A stretch of 21,549 bases of DNA from VAZQ01 sp036498625 (lineage in GTDB: Bacteria > Pseudomonadota > Alphaproteobacteria > Rhizobiales > Xanthobacteraceae), in contig DASYFD010000425.1 in assembly GCA_036498625.1 (NCBI GenBank), positions 1 to 21,549 of the forward strand, in the 5' to 3' direction. Both the position numbers and the translations under genes were made by a program. Shown one piece after another: positions 15,621 through 21,549 of the stretch. The first letter of the stretch is position 1. Every line of letters starts with the position of its first letter. The notes beneath the pieces are model-generated. The model was not told where the DNA came from and did no database searches. It was given only the letters and a program-made list of their open reading frames with translations.

Positions 15621-15698
15621 CGCCGGGCTTGTCCCGGCGACCTCGAAAGCAGAGCACTGAGCAAACCTAATCGAGATGGCCGGAACAAGTCCGGCCAT
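15621..15698. repeat. pair of REP-like hairpins between convergent genes
   Basis: Two stems: CGCCGGG/CCCGGCG at 15621-15639 with a 5-base loop, and ATGGCCGG/CCGGCCAT at 15676-15698 with a 7-base loop. Both belong to the gccgggcttgtcccggc type that is abundant between genes in Bradyrhizobium-like genomes. They fill the 123-bp gap between the 3' ends of the 503-aa gene and the DUF6152 gene, where each could end or protect a transcript coming from its side. Neither is followed by a clear run of T, so they are not classical intrinsic terminators. Confidence 0.75.
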
Positions 15699-15723
15699 GA
15701 CAATTCGAAGAGTCAACCCAATC

Positions 15724-16143
15724 TTACTGCGTCTCGCCGCCGGTTGGGGCGGGCGTGCCGGGCTCGCGGCCGTTGGGATTGCCGATCATCGTGCCGTCCG
15801 GAAGCTTGACCGCCATGAACTGGCCGCCATGCGTGCCGTCCTTGAGCGGATGGATGGTCAAGCTGATCGGCATGCCGGGCGTCAGGGTCTTGGGCTTCCA
15901 GCCCTGCCGCACCAGGCCGCTCGGACCGTTGAGCTCGACCGCCCAGGGCTCAGCCACGCCGGCGGCATTGGCGACATTGAGCATGATCCAGGCGTGGGGA
16001 TTGGTCCACTGGAACTCTTTGACGGTACCTTCAATGGTAACCTTGGTGTCGGCATCGAACATCGCGAAAGAATGATGGGCGAAAGCGGGGCTTGAACAGA
16101 GGGCAGCTGCGATGCCCGCGAGACCGAGTGATTTTAACGTCAT
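15724..16143 (-). CDS. DUF6152 family secreted protein
   Basis: A 139-residue protein with a Sec signal peptide (MTLKSLGLAGIAAALCSSPAFA, about 1-22) leading straight into HHSFAMFDADTKVTIEGTVK (23-42) and EFQWTNPHAWIMLNV (43-57). This is the signature of DUF6152: mature N-terminal HHSF, then a small OB-like beta barrel with the W-T-N-P-H segment. The rest (GPSGLVRQGWKPKTLTPGM) is also typical. The N-terminal His-His and the NPH histidine could bind a metal, but this is speculation; the function of the family is unknown. ATG 16143 has GGAGG five bases upstream. The gene is divergent from a member of its usual companion family at 16438, with 294 bp between. Confidence 0.9.
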   Translation of the reverse strand: MTLKSLGLAGIAAALCSSPAFAHHSFAMFDADTKVTIEGTVKEFQWTNPHAWIMLNVANAAGVAEPWAVELNGPSGLVRQGWKPKTLTPGMPISLTIHPLKDGTHGGQFMAVKLPDGTMIGNPNGREPGTPAPTGGETQ

Positions 16144-16189
16144 GGGCGCCTCCAGAGCTTTTGAATCCTTGGCCGATTCTCCCCCGAGA

Positions 16190-16219
16190 GCCGGCTAAGC
16201 GTAGTTTTTCATAGCCGGC
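16190..16219. promoter_or_regulatory. inverted repeat in the DUF6152/P2 divergent promoter region
   Basis: GCCGGCTA at 16190-16197 and TAGCCGGC at 16212-16219 are perfect 8-bp inverted arms around an A/T-rich 14-base spacer. A third half-site-like agccgg follows near 16230. It lies 46 bp upstream of the DUF6152 start and about 220 bp upstream of the P2 start. It could be an operator for a dimeric regulator or a hairpin in the DUF6152 leader; the sequence alone does not decide. Confidence 0.35.
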
Positions 16220-16437
16220 CCCGGGAGTAAAGCCGGTTGAATGCCCAAAGGGCGGCAAAATTTCCTGGCCGCGCGCCCCTCCCGGGCGTCGGCCACACTT
16301 TTTTTTCCCCGCCCCGCCATGCTAGCCTCAGGTCATCAGGCCATCGGGCGAGGCCACTTGGCCTGCGCTCGGCGGTCAATGACAGAAACAGAAAAACGAG
16401 GCTCGGCTTGTCCGCAAGCAGCCTTTGGGAGGAGTGA

Positions 16438-17172
16438 ATGGAACACCATCGGGTTTATGGCCGCGCGGGAACGACCTTGGCGGCCCTGCTGGCGCTGTCG
16501 ATACACAGCGGGTTTGCCTATGGGGCGGACGCGCCGGATATCTCCGGCATCTATTGGGCGACCCAATACAACGCCAAGATCCAGCTGGTCGGCGGCGGCG
16601 AGCTGCCGCTCACCGCGGCCGGCAAGGCCGCCTATGACAAGAACATCGCCGGCCTCAAGGACGGCTCGCTCACCGACAATGCCCGCAAGTTCTGCGTCCC
16701 CGACGGGCTGCCGCGCGTGCTCGCCACCCCCTACCCGTTCGAGATCATCCAGGCGCCGCCCGGCCAGATCACGATCATCTACGAGCTCAGCCATCAGGTG
16801 CGCATGATCGCGATGGACAAGCCGCTGCCGAGCGACGAGGACCTGCTCGTCCTGCCGTTCTTCAACGGCCATTCGGTCGGCCATTTCGACGGCGACACCC
16901 TGGTGGTGGAGTCGGCCGGCTTCAAGGAGAACACGTTCGTGGACGCCACCGGCGCGCCGCACACCGACGAGCTGCGCACGGTCGAGCGCATCCGCAAGGT
17001 GAGCCCGACCCAGCTCGAGGACGTCATTACCATTCACGATCCCGAATACTACTCGCGCGATTGGCAGGCGCGCTTCGTCTACACCGTGCGCAACGACGTG
17101 CGCATCGAGGACTATGTCTGCGGCGAGCCGCACCGCGACATTTCCGGGGTCGCCGGCGTACGCCGTCCGTAG
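16438..17172 (+). CDS. secreted protein of the DUF6152-associated family (P2)
   Basis: A 244-residue protein starting at ATG 16438 after GGGAGGAG. A Sec signal peptide ends near FAYGAD (residue 30). Mature landmarks: DISGIYW (34-40), FCVPDGLPRVL (85-95), FEIIQAPPGQITIIYELSHQ (101-120), VRMIAMD (121-127), FNGHSVGHFDGDTLVVES (142-159), TFVDATGAPHTDELRTVER (166-184), IHDPEYY (199-205) and VRIEDYVC (221-228). The G-x-S-x-G-x-x-x-G-D-T-L-V-V centre followed by F-x-D, P-H-T and V-x-E-R is the hallmark of a large family of exported bacterial proteins of unknown function, common in Solibacter-type Acidobacteria and in Bradyrhizobiaceae, often next to DUF6152. This is the shorter type, with a tyrosine-cysteine end. 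It lacks the about 60-residue N-terminal extension of P3 and P4. Confidence 0.87.
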   Translation: MEHHRVYGRAGTTLAALLALSIHSGFAYGADAPDISGIYWATQYNAKIQLVGGGELPLTAAGKAAYDKNIAGLKDGSLTDNARKFCVPDGLPRVLATPYPFEIIQAPPGQITIIYELSHQVRMIAMDKPLPSDEDLLVLPFFNGHSVGHFDGDTLVVESAGFKENTFVDATGAPHTDELRTVERIRKVSPTQLEDVITIHDPEYYSRDWQARFVYTVRNDVRIEDYVCGEPHRDISGVAGVRRP

Positions 17173-17228
17173 GACGCGCGCGAAAAATGTCGGCGCCGAG
17201 CCATGCGGCGCCCGGCGGTTGGACTTTT

Positions 17229-17340
17229 CCCGGACGCAGTGCAGCGCGGAGCGAAGCTCTTGCGGAGCGCAGCGGTGCACTGCAGATCCGGGATCGTTCC
17301 AAACTCGGAGTGTGGAACGATCCCCGGGTCAGCAGCGCAC
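17229..17340. repeat. dispersed two-hairpin intergenic repeat, copy R3
   Basis: The first stem pairs GCAGTGCA (17236-17243) with TGCACTGC (17276-17283); the loop side is longer than in R1. The second stem pairs GGGATCGTTCC (17290-17300) with GGAACGATCCC (17314-17324), 11 of 11. Compared with R1, both stems differ by one base on each arm, and in each case the pair is kept (C:G replaced by T:A). The copy lies between P2 and P3. Confidence 0.75.
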
Positions 17341-17452
17341 CACCATCAGCGCGTTTACGCGCGTCTTCGACGCATTATGTAGGCGCTGCGCTGCGCACGG
17401 GAAAAGCATCCCCATCCGAAGGGAGACAATCAGGGACGCACGGGAGGATGCA

Positions 17453-18358
17453 ATGTCATCACTGGCCCACGCCGCGACGCAGACGACTGCATCAAGAGAA
17501 ACCTCGATCCGCCGTAAAGCCTCACGCGCCGGCCTCGCCGGTGGCATTCTGGCCGGCCTGCTTTGGGCCGGTGCGGCACCCGCGAGCGCGCAGGGCACCG
17601 CCGCGGTCAAGGCCGCGCCGCCCGATCTGTCCTCGGGCGATACCGGCTGGATCTCGGCCGGCGGCGAATGGATCCCCAAGCCGGGCAGTCCGCCTCCGGT
17701 CGGCTCCGATCCGACCCATCCCTATGTGCCCAACAATACCGGCAAGCAGCCGACCTTCCGGATCGCGGACCTCGCCAATCCCAACCTGACGCAATTCGCC
17801 AAGGACGGCTTGAAGAAATCGAACGACGAGGTGATGGCCGGCAAGGCGATGTATTCGCGCGAGGCGCGCTGCTGGGCGACCGGGGTTCCGGTCTATCTGC
17901 TCAATCCGGCGCAGCCGACCTACTTCCTGCAGACCCCCGAGAAGGTGGTGATGATCTGGCAAATGGATCAGCAGGTGCGCCACGTGTACCTGAACGTGCC
18001 GCATTCGGAGAATCCCAAGCCGTCCTGGTACGGAGAATCGGTCGGGCACTATGAAGGCGACACCCTGGTGGTCGACACCATCGGGCAGAACACCCACACC
18101 TTCGTCGACAACTACCGCACGCCACACAGCGACAAGCTGCACGTGATCGAGCGCTATCGCCTGATCGACGGCGGCAAGGCGCTGCAGGCCGACATCACCA
18201 TCGAGGATCCGGCGGTCTTCAAGGAACCGCTGCAGGTGATCCATCGCTGGCGCCGCGCGCAAGGCCAGATGATCGAATCGCGCTGCGCCGAGGGCAACTT
18301 CAACTACTTCAACCAGGACGTCGAGCCGATGCCGACGGCGGAGCGGCCGGACTTCTAG
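17453..18358 (+). CDS. secreted protein of the DUF6152-associated family (P3)
   Basis: A 301-residue protein from ATG 17453 (GGGAGGA four bases upstream). The signal peptide is long, with an Arg-Arg pair (SIRRKASRAGLAGGILAGLL, cleavage near ASAQG, residue 47), so Tat export is possible. The mature part starts with a family-specific N-terminal region (GDTGWISAGGEWIPKPGS, 62-79), followed by ARCWATGVPVYLL (138-150), FLQTPEKVVMIWQMDQQVR (158-176), HVYLN, SWYGESVGHYEGDTLVVD (191-208), TFVDNYRTPHSDKLHVIER (216-234), TIEDPAVFKEPL (249-260) and ends RPDF. It shares its length, motif order and final PDF with P4 immediately downstream, so the two arose by tandem duplication. The 85-bp gap to P4 suggests one transcript, though a separate one is possible. 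Function unknown; periplasmic. Confidence 0.87.
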   Translation: MSSLAHAATQTTASRETSIRRKASRAGLAGGILAGLLWAGAAPASAQGTAAVKAAPPDLSSGDTGWISAGGEWIPKPGSPPPVGSDPTHPYVPNNTGKQPTFRIADLANPNLTQFAKDGLKKSNDEVMAGKAMYSREARCWATGVPVYLLNPAQPTYFLQTPEKVVMIWQMDQQVRHVYLNVPHSENPKPSWYGESVGHYEGDTLVVDTIGQNTHTFVDNYRTPHSDKLHVIERYRLIDGGKALQADITIEDPAVFKEPLQVIHRWRRAQGQMIESRCAEGNFNYFNQDVEPMPTAERPDF

Positions 18359-18443
18359 CGCGGCGGCGCGCGGTTGCGGCGAGCTTCTTTGCCCCTTAAT
18401 CTTGCGGCGGAATTTTTGTCATAGCGGTGCAGGGAACATGCCG

Positions 18444-19349
18444 ATGCAACGAGCCTACAACCACGGCCGCGATCGTATCGCGCCGAAAAAATCGTCACCT
18501 GGCACGCTTGCCGCCGCCGTGCTCGCCGGCCTTGCGGTCGGCGCCGTGAGCACTCCCGCTGCCGCGCAAGTGCCGGCCAAGGAGGCGATACCGGCTTTGG
18601 CCTCGATCAGCTTCGCCTGGCTCGCCATCGGCGCCGATTGGCGCGCTCCGCCACCGGGCTCCGGGCATGGCCCGATGAAGCAGGACCCGGCCTATCCGTT
18701 TCACGGCAATCTCGACGGCCCCGGCCAGGTGACGATCAGGCTCGGCGATACCCGCGATCCGGTGCTCAAGCCGTGGGCGGCGGCGCAGATGCTGGCCTCC
18801 AACGAAGAGGCGATCAGCGGCAAGCGGGCGGTGCCGTTCACCGCCCAGGGCCGCTGCTATCCGGGCGGCGTGCCCGGACAATTGCTCTATCCGGCCGAGC
18901 CGTTCTATTTCATCCAGACCCCCAAGGAAGTGTGGATGATCTGGCAGCGTGACCACATGGTGCGCCGCATCTATCTCACCGACAAGCATTCGGCGGACGT
19001 CAAGCCCTCATGGTTCGGCGAATCCATCGGCCACTACGAGAACGGCGACACGCTGGTGGTGGATACCATCGGGCTTTCAGACAAGACCAGCTTCATCGAC
19101 AATTTCCGCACCCCGCACACCACCAAAGAGCATGTGGTGGAGCGGTTCAAGGTGTCGGCCGACGGCAAGACGCTCGATGCCGCGGTGACGGTCGATGATC
19201 CGGATACCTTCAACGAGCCGCTGCACCTGCGCCAGGGCTGGCGCAAGGTGGACAACCCGATGCTGGAAACCGCCTGCGCCGAGAACAACGAGGACTTCTT
19301 CCACCAGAACCTGTTCCCGATCCCGGAATCCGACAAGCCGGATTTTTGA
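18444..19349 (+). CDS. secreted protein of the DUF6152-associated family (P4)
   Basis: ATG 18444 is taken as the start because AGGGA lies eight bases upstream; an ATG two codons earlier (18438) is too close to it. The product is 301 residues, exactly the length of P3. The signal peptide covers about residues 1-41 (LAAAVLAGLAVGAVSTPAAA). Family landmarks: GRCYPGGVPGQLL (136-148), FYFIQTPKEVWMIWQRDH (154-171), VRRIYL (173-178), SWFGESIGHYENGDTLVVDT (189-208), SFIDNFRTPHTTKEHVVER (216-234), TVDDPDTFNEPL (249-260), CAENNEDFF (278-286) and the end KPDF. It has one residue (Asn200) inserted before GDTLVV relative to P3. As with P3, no catalytic triad or metal site stands out, but His196, His225 and Cys278 are shared with P3 and deserve attention. 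Confidence 0.85.
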   Translation: MQRAYNHGRDRIAPKKSSPGTLAAAVLAGLAVGAVSTPAAAQVPAKEAIPALASISFAWLAIGADWRAPPPGSGHGPMKQDPAYPFHGNLDGPGQVTIRLGDTRDPVLKPWAAAQMLASNEEAISGKRAVPFTAQGRCYPGGVPGQLLYPAEPFYFIQTPKEVWMIWQRDHMVRRIYLTDKHSADVKPSWFGESIGHYENGDTLVVDTIGLSDKTSFIDNFRTPHTTKEHVVERFKVSADGKTLDAAVTVDDPDTFNEPLHLRQGWRKVDNPMLETACAENNEDFFHQNLFPIPESDKPDF

Positions 19350-19371
19350 GCGACGTGACTTAACGCCCCGC

Positions 19372-19497
19372 CCTTGTTTCGGGCGCAGCGCAGCACTTCT
19401 TCAGTGGTGCGCTGCAGACCCGGAACCGTTCAGCCTCTGCGGGTGGAACGATCCCGGCTCTGCGGAGCAGCGCTGCGCGCTTCTCCGCGTCCGGGAA
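19372..19497. repeat. dispersed two-hairpin intergenic repeat, copy R4
   Basis: The first half, from the tttcgggcgcagcgcagcac segment to ctgcagacccgg, is nearly identical to R1 apart from a small loop insertion. The second stem is worn: its left arm reads GGAACCGTTC-A like R1 but its right arm GGAACGATCCC like R3, so pairing is lost at two places. It lies between the convergent P4 and GlcG-like genes. Confidence 0.75.
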
Positions 19498-19547
19498 AAG
19501 TCCAGAGGTCTCATCAAACCAATGAACGCAGCGTGCGCAACGTTGGC

Positions 19548-20054
19548 CTAATTCAGCCGGTCCTTGATCTTCTCAACGCCGGCGGCCGCGCAGGCTTCGT
19601 CCTTGTCGCCGCCGGGGGCGCCGGCCGCCGCGATACCGCCGATCGTGTCCTCGCCGACCTTGATCGGCACGCCGCCGGCGCCGGTGGCGAGATCGGCGTC
19701 GTAGGCACCGGGATTGAACGCACCGGGCGTCGACACCCGCTTGGTGAAATCTGCGGTCGAGACCCGCTGCACGGCGGCCGTATAGGCCTTGCGGCGGGTG
19801 GACTCGCGGCCGACGCCGGGCGGGCCGTCGCGGACGATGACCACCTTCGGCAAGCCGCTGCGATCAGCGACCGTGACCGTGACGTTGTAGCCCTGCGCCT
19901 TGCAGGCGGCGATCGCCGCTTGTGCTGCTTCCACCGCCAGTGCGGCGGTCAGGACCTTGTGGGTCTCGGTCGGCAACGGATCGGCCGCCCTGGCATTGGT
20001 GCCGGCGAGCGCGACCAAAACCGCGGTGGCGGCGAGTGCGTAGGATCGGATCAT
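19548..20054 (-). CDS. secreted GlcG/HbpS family heme-binding-type protein
   Basis: A 168-residue protein. ATG 20054 has an excellent AGGAGG site five bases upstream and opens a Sec signal peptide (MIRSYALAATAVLVALAGTN, cleavage near ARAAD, residue 24). The mature domain has the full GlcG/HbpS pattern: VTVADRSGLPKVVIVRDG (60-77), STRRKAYTA (85-93), TGAGGVPI (124-131), and IGGIAAAGAPGGDKDEACA (138-156). HbpS of Streptomyces binds haem and signals oxidative stress; GlcG sits in glycolate operons; most other members have unknown roles. A secreted copy next to periplasmic oxidoreductase genes fits a haem, flavin or small-molecule binding role. It is divergent from the metallo-hydrolase gene across 220 bp and ends 51 bp from repeat R4. 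Confidence 0.9.
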   Translation of the reverse strand: MIRSYALAATAVLVALAGTNARAADPLPTETHKVLTAALAVEAAQAAIAACKAQGYNVTVTVADRSGLPKVVIVRDGPPGVGRESTRRKAYTAAVQRVSTADFTKRVSTPGAFNPGAYDADLATGAGGVPIKVGEDTIGGIAAAGAPGGDKDEACAAAGVEKIKDRLN

Positions 20055-20274
20055 GATTTCCTCCTGAAAGATTATCGGCTGGGCCATTGCTGCATCCCAG
20101 ACCCGCAAGGCTACGCCGTCAGGCGACTTTGCGCCATGGCATCGAGGCGGCTGCGCCGCGGACGGCTTGCGCCGCGGGCGGCGTCTTGCGGGAAGGCGGA
20201 AAAACGCGAATATGCACCAGCTTCATCCGGCGCTCCGATCAACCTGGATCAGCGCCCAAAAGGGAGCAAGGCCC

Positions 20275-21237
20275 ATGAAATCCGCATGTCTGCTGTTGGC
20301 GGCCCTGGCTGCGGCGGCTTCCTCGGTGAGCGCCCGGTCGCAAGCATTGGATTACGCCAGGATCGAGATCCTCACGGAGCAGATCGCGCCCAACCTCTAC
20401 ATGCTTTCGGGATCGGCCGGCCTCGACCCGTCGCACGAGGACGCCGCCGGCGGCCGGATCGGGGTGCTCGCCGGCCCGGACGGCATCCTGATGGTGGATG
20501 CCCAGTACGCCGAGCTCGGCGACAAGGTCCTGGCCGCGATCAGACGCGTCAGCGCGGCGCCCATTCGCTTTCTGGTCAACACCCACATCCATCGCGACCA
20601 CACCGCCGGCAATGCGAAATTCGCCAAGCTCGGGGCCACGATCTTTGCGCGTGAGGAGCTGCGCGCCGGCATGAGCGGCGCCGCGCGCTCGCTCAACGGC
20701 GGCCCGGCACCGGCGAGCGATCCGGCCGCCATCCCGGTGGTGACCTACGGGATGGGCGAGCCGGTGCGACTGCATCTGAACAATGAGATCGTCGACCTGG
20801 TCCCGATCCGCGCCGCACATACCGGCGGCGACACCATGATCAGGTTCGAGCACGCCAATGCCATCATGATCGGCGACTACTATCGCAATTTCGGTTACCC
20901 GTTCATCGACATCAACAATGGCGGCTCGTTGAAGGGCATGCTGGAGGCGCTCGACTTCACCATGAAGGTCGCCGGGCCGGACACGCGACTCGTCCCGGGC
21001 CACGGCACCCTCATCAAGCGCGCCGACCTCATCCCCTATCGCGACATGATTTTCGCCGTGCAGGGAAAAGTGCAGCAGCTGATCGCGCAGGGGAAGAGCC
21101 AGCAGGACGTGCTGGCCGCGCATGTGACGGCGCCCTACGATGCCAGCGTTCCGGGCGGCCTGCTGCCGGCGGGCGCCGGGACCAGCGCCGACCGGTTCGT
21201 GACCGAGGTGTATCAGGAGCTCAAGGGCGGCAAGTAA
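20275..21237 (+). CDS. secreted metallo-beta-lactamase-fold hydrolase
   Basis: A 320-residue protein from ATG 20275 (AGGGAG eight bases upstream) with a Sec signal peptide (KSACLLLAALAAAASSVSA, cleavage near residue 20). The binuclear metal site is complete: THIHRDHTAGN gives His104, His106, Asp108 and His109; AHTGGD gives His182; MIGDYY gives the bridging Asp201; PGHG gives His243. The mature start (IAPNLYMLSGSAG, 37-49; IGVLAGPDGILMVDAQYA, 62-79) is normal for the cyclase/SoxH/beta-lactamase-like branch. The length beyond residue 250 gives a helical tail (YRDMIFAVQGKVQQLIAQG) seen in periplasmic hydrolases of this branch. The substrate is uncertain: lactones, thioesters or beta-lactams cannot be told apart by sequence. 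The residues match a periplasmic enzyme working alongside the other exported proteins here. Confidence 0.92.
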   Translation: MKSACLLLAALAAAASSVSARSQALDYARIEILTEQIAPNLYMLSGSAGLDPSHEDAAGGRIGVLAGPDGILMVDAQYAELGDKVLAAIRRVSAAPIRFLVNTHIHRDHTAGNAKFAKLGATIFAREELRAGMSGAARSLNGGPAPASDPAAIPVVTYGMGEPVRLHLNNEIVDLVPIRAAHTGGDTMIRFEHANAIMIGDYYRNFGYPFIDINNGGSLKGMLEALDFTMKVAGPDTRLVPGHGTLIKRADLIPYRDMIFAVQGKVQQLIAQGKSQQDVLAAHVTAPYDASVPGGLLPAGAGTSADRFVTEVYQELKGGK

Positions 21238-21277
21238 ATCCCGATTGTTGATCGGGGCAAGACCGCGCCGCAACTTA

Positions 21278-21298
21278 CCTCCCCCTTTCAGGGGGAGG
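21278..21298. terminator. perfect GC-rich hairpin between convergent genes
   Basis: CCTCCCCCT and AGGGGGAGG pair over 9 bp around a 3-base loop. It lies in the 64-bp gap between the stop codons of the metallo-hydrolase and the following minus-strand gene. A smaller hairpin (CCCGAT/ATCGGG, 21240-21256) precedes it. There is no strong T-run, so it may be a REP-type sequence that doubles as a transcript end for both sides. Confidence 0.55.
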
Positions 21299-21301
21299 GA
21301 T

Positions 21302-21549
21302 TCAGCGGCCGCGCAACGGCAGCGGCTGCTCGTCGAGCATGGCCTGGATCGCCAGGCGGGTGGTGGCGGCATCGAGGCCGTGCCGGCTCGCCAGATCGCG
21401 GCAATCGTCCGCGATCGCATCGACGTCCTGCAATTTCTTGAGGCGCTTGAACGCGTCTTCGTGATGCAGGCCCATGCTCTCTCCGACGATCTCCAGCACG
21501 TTCATGATGCGGAACGGATAGTCGCGCTCGTGGGCGCAAAGCTCGCGGT
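21302..21549 (-). CDS. unrecognised protein, C-terminal part (N-terminus beyond window)
   Basis: Leftwards from the window edge the frame is open for 81 complete codons before a TGA at 21304-21302. An internal ATG at 21505 could serve as a start, but no ribosome site precedes it and the frame upstream is rich and regular (ELCAHERDYPFRI), so the gene most probably begins outside. What is visible is soluble and helical: MNVLEIVGESMGLHHEDAF, then a charged RLKKLQDVDAIADDCRDLASR segment and a final short helix with a proline-rich end. No family is recognised and no function can be proposed. Confidence 0.65.
   Translation of the reverse strand, partial: RELCAHERDYPFRIMNVLEIVGESMGLHHEDAFKRLKKLQDVDAIADDCRDLASRHGLDAATTRLAIQAMLDEQPLPLRGR

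Noticed and set aside
14652..15809. Long plus-strand frame overlapping the 503-aa gene
   Set aside because: Arg/Ala-rich shadow frame; the overlapping 503-aa frame has a signal peptide and duplicated domains.

Overview
The window is GC-rich, gene-dense chromosomal DNA that looks like a soil or plant-associated alphaproteobacterium of the Hyphomicrobiales (Bradyrhizobium/Nitrobacteraceae or Xanthobacteraceae type). The reasons are an orphan Bug-type tricarboxylate-transporter binding protein, a DUF6152 protein with its usual companion family of secreted proteins, a MmgE/PrpD enzyme, a Tat-exported gluconate-dehydrogenase-type small subunit, and intergenic hairpin repeats typical of that group. 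The assignment is inference; there is no rRNA or tRNA gene to anchor it.

Layout: 1-1686 holds the 5' part of a ModA-like binding protein (-) and a divergent alpha/beta hydrolase (+). 1832-3978 is a more A/T-rich insert with a stand-alone SIR2-domain protein (+) and a convergent gene of unknown function (-). It is bounded by two 50-bp direct repeats that match at 46 positions. 4029-7248 carries MmgE/PrpD (-) and a CPA1 Na+/H+ antiporter (+). 7249-10036 has MITE-like repeats, a secreted NHL beta-propeller protein, a 66-aa protein and a Bug binding protein (all -). 10307-13340 is a tight three-gene minus-strand operon: secreted DUF6152-associated-type protein, Tat-exported small subunit, and GMC-type FAD dehydrogenase with a Cys motif like that of 3Fe-4S sugar dehydrogenases. 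13581-15600 is a plus-strand pair of secreted proteins, the second built as an internal A-B-A'-B' duplication. 15724-19349 holds DUF6152 (-) and three secreted paralogues (+), the last two a tandem duplication. 19548-21549 has a secreted GlcG/HbpS-like protein (-), a secreted metallo-beta-lactamase-fold hydrolase (+) and the C-terminal part of an unrecognised protein (-).

Taken together, most products from 7.5 kb onward have Sec or Tat signals, so the region reads as a periplasmic catabolic neighbourhood: ligand capture (Bug, ModA-like), oxidation at the membrane (GMC complex), hydrolysis (MBL), and several secreted families without known function. The substrate cannot be read from the sequence. 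The SIR2 insert is separate in composition and probably a defence cassette. Between the genes lie at least four families of palindromic repeats. In one of them, compensatory changes in both hairpin stems are visible between copies inside this window.
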